DNA from: Mesorhizobium carmichaelinearum
GTDB lineage: Bacteria; Pseudomonadota; Alphaproteobacteria; Rhizobiales; Rhizobiaceae
Length of the DNA stretch: 64,000 nt
Direction: 5' to 3'
Assembly (NCBI RefSeq): GCF_900199455.1
Contig: NZ_FZQR01000007.1
Coordinates: 186,001-250,000, forward strand
Numbering within the stretch: position 1 is the stretch's first letter; each line of letters begins with the position of its first letter. Both the position numbers and the translations under genes were made by a program. The notes beneath the pieces are model-generated. The model did not search any database, was not told the origin of the DNA, and worked only from the letters and a program-made list of their open reading frames with translations. Below are positions 10,711 through 20,011 of this stretch, one piece after another.

Positions 10711-11198
10711 GACGGCCGCTCCTCGAATTTCGTTGTTATGTCCGCGACAATCTCCTCGAGCGGCGCGTCGATCGCCACCCTGATCGCGTTCTCATCCTTG
10801 CCTGGTATCTCCAGCGTCGCGAACTGGCTGTCGAGCAGGCTGGTCGGCATGAAATGGCCGGTGCGTTCGCGCATGCGACGGGAAATCAGTTCGCGCGAAC
10901 CGTCGAGATAGATGAACAGCACCGGCGCGCCGGCTTGTTCGGTGATGAAATCGCGATAAGCGCGCTTCAACGCCGAGCAGCCGACGATGACGGGCATCGT
11001 GCCTGGCCTCAGGGTTTCGCCGACCTTCGCCAGCCACGGCCACCTGTCGGCGTCGATAAGCGGGATGCCGGCGCTCATCTTGGCGATGTTGGCCTCCGGA
11101 TGCAGCCGGTCGCCATCGACATAGGTCGCCGAGATCGCGCGGGCGAGTGCTTCGCCGATCGTTGTCTTGCCCGATCCCGCAACGCCCATGATGACCAT
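10707..11198 (-). CDS. gntK: Gluconokinase, thermoresistant type
   Basis: 163 residues from the ATG at 11198. The P-loop GVAGSGKTTIG is at residues 5-15, followed by DGDRLHPEANIAKMSAGIPLIDADRWPWL and CSALKRAYRD, all hallmarks of GntK/IdnK kinases that convert D-gluconate to 6-phosphogluconate with ATP. Length is normal for the family. It is encoded 13 bases behind the SDR gene and overlaps the next dehydrogenase by 4 bases. An in-frame upstream ATG inside the SDR gene would add a charged extension that homologues lack. Product would enter the Entner-Doudoroff or pentose phosphate route. Confidence 0.92.
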   Translation of the reverse strand: MVIMGVAGSGKTTIGEALARAISATYVDGDRLHPEANIAKMSAGIPLIDADRWPWLAKVGETLRPGTMPVIVGCSALKRAYRDFITEQAGAPVLFIYLDGSRELISRRMRERTGHFMPTSLLDSQFATLEIPGKDENAIRVAIDAPLEEIVADITTKFEERPS

Positions 11199-11211
11199 GC
11201 GGCGCGGCGGA

Positions 11212-11967
11212 TCAGATCGACGCTGTGATGCCGCCATCGACATAGAGGACATGTCCGTTGACAAAGGACGACGCGTCGGAGGCGAGGAAGACGCAGGCTC
11301 CGACCAGTTCCTCGACCTTGCCCCAGCGGCCGGCCGGTGTGCGCTTTTCGAGCCATGCACTGAATTCCGGGTCGGCGACAAGGGCAGCATTGAGCGGCGT
11401 GTCGAAATAGCCTGGTGCAATGGCGTTGCACTGCAGGCCGTGCTTGGCCCAGTCCGTCGCCATGCCCTTGGTCAGGTTGCCGACCGCGCCTTTGGTCGCC
11501 GTATAGGGTGCGATGCCCGGGCGGGCGAGTGCGGTCTGCACACTGGCGATGTTGATGATCTTGCCGCGGCCGCGGCCGATCATGTGGCGCCCGACCGCCT
11601 GGCCGACATGGAAGACGCTGGCGACATTGGTCTGCAGCAGGCGCTCGAAAGCATCGGCGGGAAAGTCCTCGAGCGGTGTGCGGAACTGCATGCCGGCATT
11701 GTTCACCAGTATGTCGATCTGCCCGCCGGAGAGCTCGAAACCGTCAATGGCGGAGCGCACCGCTTCATGGTCGGTGGCGTCGAAGACGAGTGTTCGTGCC
11801 CCTGGTATCCGTGCCGCCGCCGCCGCGAGCTTTGTCGCGTCGCGGCCATTGAGGACCACGCTGGCGCCAGCCCCGGCCAGGCCCTCGGCCAACGCAAATC
11901 CGATGCCTTGAGAGGAGCCGGTAACGAGCGCCGTGCGCCCCGTGAGATCGAACAGAGTGGACGACAT
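11212..11967 (-). CDS. idnO: SDR oxidoreductase, gluconate 5-dehydrogenase-like
   Basis: 251 residues, classical short-chain dehydrogenase. Cofactor motif TGSSQGIG at 16-23, NNAG about 89-92, catalytic Ser142, Tyr155 and Lys159 (YTATKG). The start LFDLTGRTALVTGSSQGIG is typical of Gno/IdnO enzymes, which interconvert 5-keto-D-gluconate and D-gluconate with NADP(H). It is the first gene of the operon with gntK, the beta-hydroxyacid dehydrogenase and the Dabb-like protein, which fits 5-ketogluconate reduction followed by phosphorylation. The palindromic operator at 12001 lies 33 bases upstream of the start. Other SDR substrates cannot be excluded. Confidence 0.8.
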   Translation of the reverse strand: MSSTLFDLTGRTALVTGSSQGIGFALAEGLAGAGASVVLNGRDATKLAAAAARIPGARTLVFDATDHEAVRSAIDGFELSGGQIDILVNNAGMQFRTPLEDFPADAFERLLQTNVASVFHVGQAVGRHMIGRGRGKIINIASVQTALARPGIAPYTATKGAVGNLTKGMATDWAKHGLQCNAIAPGYFDTPLNAALVADPEFSAWLEKRTPAGRWGKVEELVGACVFLASDASSFVNGHVLYVDGGITASI

Positions 11968-12000
11968 TTTCCCGATTGCCTCTCGTCGTTGAATGTTGTT

Positions 12001-12016
12001 ATGTTATCGATAACAT
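12001..12016. promoter_or_regulatory. LacI-type operator, perfect 16-bp palindrome
   Basis: ATGTTATCGATAACAT is a perfect palindrome in the 78-bp space between the divergent idnO-like operon and the 2-hydroxyacid dehydrogenase gene. Its central CG and TTAxCGxTAA layout match operators of the GntR/IdnR branch of the LacI family. Related copies occur at 14124 and 18958. One site between divergent starts could repress both units. The probable binder is the LacI protein encoded at 14140. Confidence 0.75.
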
Positions 12017-12045
12017 TGCTGTCAAGTCAATTGGAGCGAAAACCG

Positions 12046-12993
12046 ATGCAGCGGCCTCACATCCTTCAGATTGGACCTTATCCAGCGTGGGACGAGGAGC
12101 CACTCAACCAGGCCTTTGTTGTCCACCGTTATTTCGACGCGCTCGACAAGCCGTCCTTCCTTGCAGAGGTTGGGCCGCGCATACGCGCCATCGCCACGCG
12201 CGGCGAACTCGGCGCCAGCCGGGCCATGATCGCGGCCTGTCCTTCACTCGAGGTCGTGAGCGTCTATGGTGTCGGTTTCGACGCGGTGGACCTCGCGGCA
12301 TGCCGGGAACGGGGCGTGCGCGTCACCAACACGCCCGATGTGCTGACCGGCGATGTCGCCGATCTCGGGATCGCCATGATGCTCGCCCTCTCGCGTGGCG
12401 TGGTCGAGGCGCAGCGTTGGGTGCACGACGGCAGTTGGGCGGCCAAGGGGCTGTACCCGCTGCAGCGCCGCGTCTGGGGCCGGCGGGCCGGCGTACTTGG
12501 TCTTGGCCGCATCGGTCACGAGGTGGCCAAACGCCTCGCCGGCTTCGGCATGGACATTGCGTACAGCAGCCCCACACGCAAGGATTTCGCGTCGAACTGG
12601 GCGTTCGTCGCCGACCCGGTCAAGCTGGCCGAGCGCTCGGATTTCCTGTTCGTGACGCTTGCCGCGTCGCCCGCGACGCGCCACATCGTCAACAGCGATG
12701 TGATCGCCGCACTTGGCGAGGACGGCATGCTGATCAACATTTCGCGCGCTTCCAACATCGACGAGGATGCGCTGCTCGACGCGCTCGAGAAGAAGACGCT
12801 TGGTTGCGCCGCGCTCGACGTCTTCGAAGGCGAGCCGAAGCTCAATCCGCGTTTCCTGGCGCTCGACAATGTGCTGCTGCAGCCGCACCATGCGTCGGGC
12901 ACCGTCGAAACGCGCAAGGCCATGGGCAAGCTTGTGCGCGACAACCTCGCCGCCCATTTTGCCGGCCAGCCGCTGCTCACGCCGGTGCTTTAA
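12046..12993 (+). CDS. D-isomer-specific 2-hydroxyacid dehydrogenase (2-ketoacid reductase)
   Basis: 315 residues; the ATG at 12046 follows TTGGAGCG and lies 30 bases behind the operator. NAD(P) motif GLGRIG at 152-157; catalytic triad Arg234 (NISRAS), Glu263 (FEGEP) and His281 (PHHASG). The family includes GhrB-type glyoxylate/hydroxypyruvate and 2-keto-D-gluconate or 2-keto-L-gulonate reductases. Here it is divergent from the idnO-gntK operon and 69 bases before the L-idonate 5-dehydrogenase gene. Reduction of a 2-ketoaldonate to the sugar acid is therefore the likely role, giving a second entry route to the pathway (inference). Confidence 0.87.
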   Translation: MQRPHILQIGPYPAWDEEPLNQAFVVHRYFDALDKPSFLAEVGPRIRAIATRGELGASRAMIAACPSLEVVSVYGVGFDAVDLAACRERGVRVTNTPDVLTGDVADLGIAMMLALSRGVVEAQRWVHDGSWAAKGLYPLQRRVWGRRAGVLGLGRIGHEVAKRLAGFGMDIAYSSPTRKDFASNWAFVADPVKLAERSDFLFVTLAASPATRHIVNSDVIAALGEDGMLINISRASNIDEDALLDALEKKTLGCAALDVFEGEPKLNPRFLALDNVLLQPHHASGTVETRKAMGKLVRDNLAAHFAGQPLLTPVL

Positions 12994-13062
12994 CTCCTAA
13001 TCTCAACTCCGAAGGGAAACGCTGCACAGCCTTCCTGGACCTGCCCGAGGAGCTCGCCTGCC

Positions 13063-14097
13063 ATGAAGTCGATCGTCATCCATGCCGCCAAGGATTTGCG
13101 CATCGAGGACCGTCCGGTCGAGGAGCCGGGGCCAGGCCAGGTGCTGCTGCGTCTCGCCGCCGGCGGCATCTGCGGCAGCGACCTGCACTATTACAATCAC
13201 GGCGGCTTCGGAACGGTGCGGCTGAAGGAGCCGATGATCCTCGGTCACGAGGTCTCCGGCGTCATCGAAAAGCTTGGGTCCGGCGTCAGCGGGCTGCAGC
13301 CTGGTCAGCTGGTCGCGGTCTCGCCTTCGCGGCCCTGCTACAGCTGCCGGTACTGCCGCGAAGGGATGCACAACCAATGCCTCAACATGCGCTTCTACGG
13401 CAGCGCCATGCCATTCCCGCACATACAGGGCGCGTTCCGCGAAATGCTGGTGGCGGACGGGCTGCAATGCGTGCCGGCGGACGGGTTGAGCGCCGGCGAG
13501 GCGGCGATGGCCGAACCGCTGGCGGTCTGTCTCCACGCGACGCGCCGGGCCGGCGAGATGCTGGGCAAGCGCGTACTGGTAACCGGCTGCGGGCCGATCG
13601 GCCTGCTGTCGATCCTCAGCGCACGGCGCGCCGGTGCGGCCGAGATCGTCGCCGTCGACATCACCGATTTTACGCTGGCGATGGCGGTCCGGGCCGGGGC
13701 CGACAAGACGATCAACACGTGGACGGACCCGGAAGGGCTGGCTCCCTATCTCGCCGACAAGGGCACCTTCGACATCCTCTATGAATGCTCGGGGGCCGCG
13801 GCGGCGCTGGCGCAAGGCATCGCGGCGCTGCGCCCGCGTGGCACCATCGTCCAGCTCGGCCTCGGCGGCGCCGAGATGGCCCTGCCGATGTCGGCGGTCA
13901 CCACCAAGGAACTGTCGATCAACGGGTCGTTCCGTTTCCATCCGGAATTCGCCGTGGGCGTCGAGCTGATGCGCAAGGGGTTGATCGACGTGAAGCCGCT
14001 GATCACCCACACCGTGGTCTGCGACGAGGCCTTGTCCGGCTTCGAACTTGCCAACGACCGCAGCCAGGCAATGAAGGTTCAGATCGCCTTCTCGTGA
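13063..14097 (+). CDS. idnD: Zinc-dependent L-idonate 5-dehydrogenase
   Basis: 344 residues, medium-chain dehydrogenase. Catalytic zinc site in ICGSDLHYYNHGGFG and LGHEVSG; structural zinc from four cysteines in PCYSCRYCREGMHNQCLNMRF; Rossmann region VLVTGCGPIGLLSIL. The HYYNHGG and MRFYGSAMPFPHIQGAF segments are characteristic of L-idonate 5-dehydrogenases, which oxidise L-idonate to 5-keto-D-gluconate. The SDR encoded at 11212 would then reduce this to gluconate. It lies in a plus-strand run with the 2-hydroxyacid dehydrogenase and precedes the regulator. A related polyol (sorbitol-type) substrate is the main alternative. Confidence 0.85.
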   Translation: MKSIVIHAAKDLRIEDRPVEEPGPGQVLLRLAAGGICGSDLHYYNHGGFGTVRLKEPMILGHEVSGVIEKLGSGVSGLQPGQLVAVSPSRPCYSCRYCREGMHNQCLNMRFYGSAMPFPHIQGAFREMLVADGLQCVPADGLSAGEAAMAEPLAVCLHATRRAGEMLGKRVLVTGCGPIGLLSILSARRAGAAEIVAVDITDFTLAMAVRAGADKTINTWTDPEGLAPYLADKGTFDILYECSGAAAALAQGIAALRPRGTIVQLGLGGAEMALPMSAVTTKELSINGSFRFHPEFAVGVELMRKGLIDVKPLITHTVVCDEALSGFELANDRSQAMKVQIAFS

Positions 14098-14123
14098 GCC
14101 TCGGCGGCGCGTTGCATTCCGCA

Positions 14124-14139
14124 GTGATATCGATAACGT
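14124..14139. promoter_or_regulatory. Degenerate copy of the LacI-type operator, abutting the regulator start
   Basis: GTGATATCGATAACGT matches the perfect operator at 12001 in 13 of 16 positions and keeps the TATCGATAAC core. It ends directly before the ATG at 14140, so binding there would block the start region of the regulator gene and suggests autoregulation. No ribosome site can be seen in front of that ATG, because the operator takes its place. Confidence 0.5.
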
Positions 14140-15165
14140 ATGGCCATGCAGCCTTCGCCAAAACGCCCGACCATGGCCGATGTCGCGCATCGCGCCAACG
14201 TCTCGACAATGACCGTGTCGCGCGCATTCAAACGCGATACCTCCATCAGCGCCGACACGCGCGACCGGATCATACGGGCGGCGGACGAGCTCGGCTATGT
14301 CTTCGACAGCATCGCCGCCAACCTGTCATCGCGCCGGTCGGGTTTCGTCGCGGTGACGATCCCTTCGATCAACAACGCCAATTTCGCCGACACGGTGCGC
14401 GGCATGACCGAGGGCCTGCGCGACAGCGGGTTGGAAATCCTGCTCGGCTTCACCGACTACAATGTCGAGGAGGAGGAGCGCCTGGTCGGCCAACTGCTCA
14501 GGCGGCGGCCGGAAGCGATCATCGTCACCGGCGGCCGGCATACGCCGCGCTGCCGCAAGATGCTGGAGAATGCCGGCGTGCCGGTGGTGGAGACCTGGGA
14601 TCTGCCAGACGATCCGATCGGTCATGTCGTCGGTTTCTCCAACGCCGAAGCCGGGCGGCTGATGGTCGATCATTTCGTCGCGCGTGGCTATTCGAGGCTC
14701 GGCTTCATCGGCGGTGATACCTCGCGCGACACGCGTGGCCTCGATCGCCGGCGCGGCTTCGTCGCGGCGCTGCAGGACCGCGGCCTCGACGCCTCGCGCG
14801 TCATCGCGTCGGGCGTGCCGCCGATCTCGATGCGCGAGGGCGCCATCGCCATGGTCGAGATGATCTCACGCTGGCCGGACACGCAGGCGGTGATGTGCGT
14901 GTCGGACCTTTCGGCCTTCGGCGCGCTGATGGAATGCGTTCGGCGCGGCATCCGTGTCCCCGAGGACGTCGCGATCGCCGGCTTCGGCGCCTATGACCTC
15001 GCCGAGCAGTCGGTGCCTTCGATCACCACGATCGACGTCGGCGCGCATGAGATAGGCATCAGAGTGGCCGAGCTGGTGCTCGACCTGCTCAACGATCGCC
15101 GCGCGGCCGATGACCGGGTGGTGGTCGGCATGACGCCCAAGGTGATCGTGCGCCACACGGCTTAA
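14140..15165 (+). CDS. LacI-family regulator (GntR/IdnR-like)
   Basis: 341 residues. N-terminal LacI helix-turn-helix at 11-30 (TMADVAHRANVSTMTVSRAF) with hinge helix near 50-60, then a periplasmic-binding-protein-like core (GFVAVTIPSINNANFAD, GYSRLGFIGG, DVAIAGFGAYDLAEQSVPSITTI). The domain layout equals E. coli GntR. The nearby palindromes with central CG are the site type this subfamily uses. It probably represses the idnO operon, the 2-hydroxyacid dehydrogenase/idnD unit and the ABC/SMP-30 unit, with a sugar acid or its phosphate as inducer. The start codon may be 14140 or the ATG at 14146; neither has a clear ribosome site. Confidence 0.88.
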   Translation: MAMQPSPKRPTMADVAHRANVSTMTVSRAFKRDTSISADTRDRIIRAADELGYVFDSIAANLSSRRSGFVAVTIPSINNANFADTVRGMTEGLRDSGLEILLGFTDYNVEEEERLVGQLLRRRPEAIIVTGGRHTPRCRKMLENAGVPVVETWDLPDDPIGHVVGFSNAEAGRLMVDHFVARGYSRLGFIGGDTSRDTRGLDRRRGFVAALQDRGLDASRVIASGVPPISMREGAIAMVEMISRWPDTQAVMCVSDLSAFGALMECVRRGIRVPEDVAIAGFGAYDLAEQSVPSITTIDVGAHEIGIRVAELVLDLLNDRRAADDRVVVGMTPKVIVRHTA

Positions 15166-15173
15166 CGGTCTCC

Positions 15174-15210
15174 AAAAAAGAAAACGGCCAGCGCGATGAG
15201 CGCCAGCCGT
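15174..15210 (-). terminator. Intrinsic terminator between convergent lacI-type gene and ABC operon
   Basis: Read on the minus strand, an ACGGC...GCCGT stem with an inner GCGC/GCGC pair is followed by TTTTCTTTTTT. It lies 26 bases behind the binding-protein stop and 9 bases behind the convergent regulator gene, so it mainly ends the ABC operon and may also serve the regulator. Confidence 0.7.
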
Positions 15211-15235
15211 CTTCTGGTGGCCTTTGCGGCCGAGC

Positions 15236-16333
15236 TTACTTGCCCCAGATTTTCTTGTATTGGTCGCGATAGCCGTTGCCCGGATCGAAGCGGTTGTCCG
15301 GGCCACCATCGAATTCGACATTGTCCGACGTCACCACATGCAGCGGCGAGATGTAGCCCGACCATTTCTCGCCAGCCATGGCGCGGTTGAGCTCGTCGAC
15401 GAGCTGCCAGCCCTGCAGGTTCAGCGGCTCTGCCACCGTCACCTTTTGGAACTGGCTGGAGCGGATGCGCTGGTAGGCGGATTCGGAACCATCGCCCGCC
15501 GCCACATTGATCGGCGCGTCGGTGCCGGATTTGCCGGCGGCCGCCAGCGACGGGCCCATGAAGTCGAAATAGAGATCGTTGATGGCCAGCGAATGGGTCC
15601 AGGCGTCGCCGTATTTCTGCAGCAGCGAGGTGGTGAGCTGCGGCATGCGCTGCGAGGTTTCGGCGATCGGCGTGTCGACATATTCGAGCACCTTGCCGCC
15701 GAGATCCTCGATCTCCTTCTTCATCCGGTCCGCCTTGGCGATGGCGATCTGGTAGGTGGAATCGGTGAAGATGATGACGCCAGGCTTGCCCTTGGCGTCG
15801 ACAAAGGCCCAGTCGGCTGCCGCCTTCGACACTTCCATCGGATCGGTCGAGACGTTGGCGATGATGCCGAGATCGTCGATCGGGCCGACCGTCGGCGCGG
15901 CATGCCATGCCGCCATCGGAATCTTGGCCGCCCTGGCCTGCTCCATCGCCGGTTTCTGCTCCACGGCATCGAAGCCGTTGATGATGATGCCGTCGGGATT
16001 GAGCGCCAGCGCCTGGCCGAATGCCGCGGTGCGGCCGCCGATGGAGCCGGCGCCGTCAAGTGTCTTGACGGTCCAGCCAAGGGCCGCCGCTGCTTCCTCG
16101 ACGCCCTTGGTGACGCCAAGGATGCCGCCGTTCTTCATATCGGCGCCAAGCACCACGATCGTCTTGCCGGCAGCGCCTTTCGGTCCGGTCGTCGGGCCGT
16201 CCCATTTGTCGACCTTGCTGGCGTATTTGTCGACGACGGCCTTGGCGTCGGCCATCGGGTCGGCCAGCGCGGTTGAGACGATGCCAAGCGCCAGGCAGGC
16301 GACGCCGAGTTGAAGGACTGTTCTGCGATGCAT
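15236..16333 (-). CDS. Sugar ABC transporter periplasmic binding protein (RbsB-like)
   Basis: 365 residues from the ATG at 16333, which follows GGGAGAAG. Signal peptide at residues 1-22 (MHRRTVLQLGVACLALGIVSTALA). The mature protein is a type-I periplasmic binding fold of the Peripla_BP_4 group: KTIVVLGADMKNGGILGVTKGVEEAAAALG, GIIINGFDAVE, and IFTDSTYQIA hinge strand. It should deliver substrate to the permease and ATPase encoded upstream in the operon. The locus suggests a sugar acid or sugar lactone as ligand rather than ribose, an inference from neighbours. A longer in-frame reading upstream overlaps the permease and is not coding. Confidence 0.9.
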   Translation of the reverse strand: MHRRTVLQLGVACLALGIVSTALADPMADAKAVVDKYASKVDKWDGPTTGPKGAAGKTIVVLGADMKNGGILGVTKGVEEAAAALGWTVKTLDGAGSIGGRTAAFGQALALNPDGIIINGFDAVEQKPAMEQARAAKIPMAAWHAAPTVGPIDDLGIIANVSTDPMEVSKAAADWAFVDAKGKPGVIIFTDSTYQIAIAKADRMKKEIEDLGGKVLEYVDTPIAETSQRMPQLTTSLLQKYGDAWTHSLAINDLYFDFMGPSLAAAGKSGTDAPINVAAGDGSESAYQRIRSSQFQKVTVAEPLNLQGWQLVDELNRAMAGEKWSGYISPLHVVTSDNVEFDGGPDNRFDPGNGYRDQYKKIWGK

Positions 16334-16346
16334 GTTTCTTCTCCCA

Positions 16347-17411
16347 TTAAGCATTGTCATTTGTCTTTGTTGGTTGGCTGGCGGCTGGGGGCGGCACGAC
16401 CGCGCCGCGGCGGCGCTGCGCGTAGCCGGCAATGCCGATGGCGACGAGCAATGTGACGCCGTTGAACAGCGGCTCGACCCAGAACGAGCCGCCGAATTGC
16501 TGGATGCCGGAAATGCCGGCGGCGAGGATGACGACGCCGATGATCGTGCCCCAGACATTGACGCGGCCGGGCTTGATGGTGGTCGATCCGAGGAAGGCAC
16601 CGACCAGTGCCGGCAGCAGATATTCGAGACCGACGCTGGCCTGGCCGATCCGCAGCTTCGAGGCGAGAAGCACACCGCCCAGCGCGGTCAGCGCGCCCGA
16701 AGCAATGAAGGCGCCCATGACGAATTTCTGCACCGGTATGCCGTTGAGCGCGGCGGCCTTGGGATTGGCGCCGATGGCGTAGAGGTAGCGGCCGATCGGC
16801 ATGTATTCGAGCACAAGCCACATCGCCAGCGCCAGGACGATCACGTAGTAGCCAGTGATCGGCAGGCCGAACAGCATCGTGCCGTTGAGAGCGAGGAAGC
16901 CGTCGGGAAGCATGCCGACGACCTGGCGGCCGCCCGTGTACCACATGGCCAATGCATAGAGCACGGTGCCGGTGCCGAGCGTGGCGATGAAGGAATCGAT
17001 GCGCGCCACCTCGACCAGCAGGCCGTTGATGAAGCCGGTCACGACGCCGAGCAGGATGACGATGAGCACCGCGATCGGCCAGGGGACACCGAAGGCGGTC
17101 TGCAGGCTGATGGCCAGGATATGCCAGAGCACGATGCCGTAGCCGACGGTCAGGTCGATGCGGCCGGAGGCCATGGGGATCATCGCCGCCAGCGAGAGCA
17201 GGGCGATGATCGCCTTGTCGGAGATGATCGAGCGCAGATTGAGCAGCGTCGGGAAGGTGCGCGGCAGGAGCAGCGAGAACAGCAGGATGAGCAGCAGCGT
17301 CAGGATCGGCAGGCCGTAGACCGGCAGATAGCGCGCCGCCTTCTGGCCAAAGCTCAGCCCGGAGAGTTCCGAGCGGGTCGGCTCCAGCGCAGTCGATTTG
17401 ATCGAGTTCAT
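16347..17411 (-). CDS. Sugar ABC transporter permease (RbsC-like)
   Basis: 354 residues with about ten hydrophobic segments. Conserved BPD_transp_2 features are visible: SDKAIIALLSLAAMIPMASGRIDLTVG near 65-95 and GLLVEVARIDSFIATLGTG, GRYLYAIGANPKAAALNGI. It would form the homodimeric membrane channel of a CUT2-type importer. The stop lies 13 bases before the binding-protein start, and its own start 9 bases after the ATPase stop. The hydrophilic C-terminus (QRRRGAVVPPPAASQPTKTNDNA) is a short cytoplasmic tail. Confidence 0.9.
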   Translation of the reverse strand: MNSIKSTALEPTRSELSGLSFGQKAARYLPVYGLPILTLLLILLFSLLLPRTFPTLLNLRSIISDKAIIALLSLAAMIPMASGRIDLTVGYGIVLWHILAISLQTAFGVPWPIAVLIVILLGVVTGFINGLLVEVARIDSFIATLGTGTVLYALAMWYTGGRQVVGMLPDGFLALNGTMLFGLPITGYYVIVLALAMWLVLEYMPIGRYLYAIGANPKAAALNGIPVQKFVMGAFIASGALTALGGVLLASKLRIGQASVGLEYLLPALVGAFLGSTTIKPGRVNVWGTIIGVVILAAGISGIQQFGGSFWVEPLFNGVTLLVAIGIAGYAQRRRGAVVPPPAASQPTKTNDNA

Positions 17412-17420
17412 GGATCCTCC

Positions 17421-18914
<1,494 letters not shown>

Positions 18915-18957
18915 CTATGGCCCTCCCAAGCCAAACAAACGGACTGAATTGGCAACG

Positions 18958-18973
18958 ATGTTATCGCTAACAT
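18958..18973. promoter_or_regulatory. LacI-type operator between ABC operon and SMP-30 gene
   Basis: ATGTTATCGCTAACAT differs by one base from the perfect palindrome at 12001. It lies between the divergent ABC ATPase (start 18914) and lactonase (start 19046) genes, so one bound regulator could control both. This links uptake and lactone hydrolysis to the idn-type enzymes. Confidence 0.72.
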
Positions 18974-19045
18974 TTTTGCAGGTCAAGTCTTGAAAATGGC
19001 TCGCCGCGAAGGCTATCGATAGGCCGGCTTCGTGGAGGACAAGGC

Positions 19046-19969
19046 ATGTTCGGAGACATTGAAGGCGCAGGCTTCGAGGTTCTCGACGAGCGGTTCGAGC
19101 GCTGCTTCGTCGGCCATGTCGCCGTCGAACGGCTGTGGACGGGCGGGCGCTGGCTGGAGGGTCCGGCATGGTCCGCAGCCGGGCGGTATCTGGTGTTTTC
19201 GGACATCCCGAATGACCGCATCATGCGCTATGACGACACCAGCGGCATGGTCTCGGTTTTTCGCGCGCCGGCGAACAACGCCAACGGCAACACAGTCGAC
19301 ACTGAAGGGCGGCTGGTCACCTGCGAGCACCGCGCGCGGCGCGTCACCCGCACCGAGCATGACGGGTCGATCGCCGTGATCGCCGACCGCTTCGAGGGCA
19401 AGCGGCTGAATTCGCCCAACGATGTGGTGGTTCACTCGGACGGCACGGTGTGGTTTTCCGATCCGCCCTACGGCATCGCGACCGACTATGAGGGCGACCG
19501 CGCCGAGCAGGAGATCGAGGGCTGCCACGTCTACCGAGCCTACCCTGCAACGGGCGCGGTGACACGCGTCGTCTCGACGATGGCGAAACCCAACGGTCTC
19601 GCTTTCTCGCCGGACGAGACCATCCTCTATGTCGGCGATACCGGCGTCACGCACCAGAAGGACGGCCCGCGGCACATCCGCAAGTTCACCATCGGGGGCA
19701 CCGCGCTCGAGGAGCTCGGCGTCTTCGCGACCTGCACGGCTGGCCTGTTCGACGGATTCAGGGTGGATACGGCTGGCCGCGTCTGGGCTGGCGCCGGCGA
19801 TGGCGTCCATTGCTTCGACCCCGACGGCACGCTGATCGGCAAGATCCGCATTCCGGAGACGGTGGCGAACCTCACCTTCGGCGGCCCGAAACGCAACCGC
19901 CTGTTCATCACGGCGCGGCAGTCGCTCTATTCGGTGTATGTCGTGGCGAATGGCGCAGGGCGGGGATAG
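19046..19969 (+). CDS. SMP-30/gluconolactonase-family lactonase
   Basis: 307 residues, six-bladed beta-propeller of the SMP-30/GluL group. Metal-site segments are visible: WLEGPAWSAAGRYLVFSD (Glu ligand), NGNTVDTEGRLVTCEH, LNSPNDVVVHSDGTVWFSDPPYG (Asn ligand) and GVHCFDPDG near the end. Such enzymes hydrolyse aldonolactones to free sugar acids in the cytosol. It is divergent from the sugar ABC operon and shares its operator, so it probably opens an imported or internally formed lactone before IdnD/IdnO act. No signal peptide is seen. Exact lactone unknown. Confidence 0.9.
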   Translation: MFGDIEGAGFEVLDERFERCFVGHVAVERLWTGGRWLEGPAWSAAGRYLVFSDIPNDRIMRYDDTSGMVSVFRAPANNANGNTVDTEGRLVTCEHRARRVTRTEHDGSIAVIADRFEGKRLNSPNDVVVHSDGTVWFSDPPYGIATDYEGDRAEQEIEGCHVYRAYPATGAVTRVVSTMAKPNGLAFSPDETILYVGDTGVTHQKDGPRHIRKFTIGGTALEELGVFATCTAGLFDGFRVDTAGRVWAGAGDGVHCFDPDGTLIGKIRIPETVANLTFGGPKRNRLFITARQSLYSVYVVANGAGRG

Positions 19970-19970
19970 T

Positions 19971-19992
19971 CCTGCCTGCCCTGCCAGGCAGG
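19971..19992. terminator. Hairpin between convergent lactonase and ispA genes
   Basis: CCTGCCTG (19971-19978) pairs with CAGGCAGG (19985-19992) across a 6-base loop, three bases after the lactonase stop and 19 bases from the convergent ispA stop. Only a weak T stretch follows, so it may act as a bidirectional or attenuated terminator. Confidence 0.4.
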
Positions 19993-20011
19993 CAATTTCC
20001 AAATGCCAAAC

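Noticed and set aside
11167..12045. Long plus-strand reading frame in front of the 2-hydroxyacid dehydrogenase
   Set aside because: It is antisense to the gluconokinase/SDR genes and contains no domain; the dehydrogenase starts at 12046 with a proper ribosome site.
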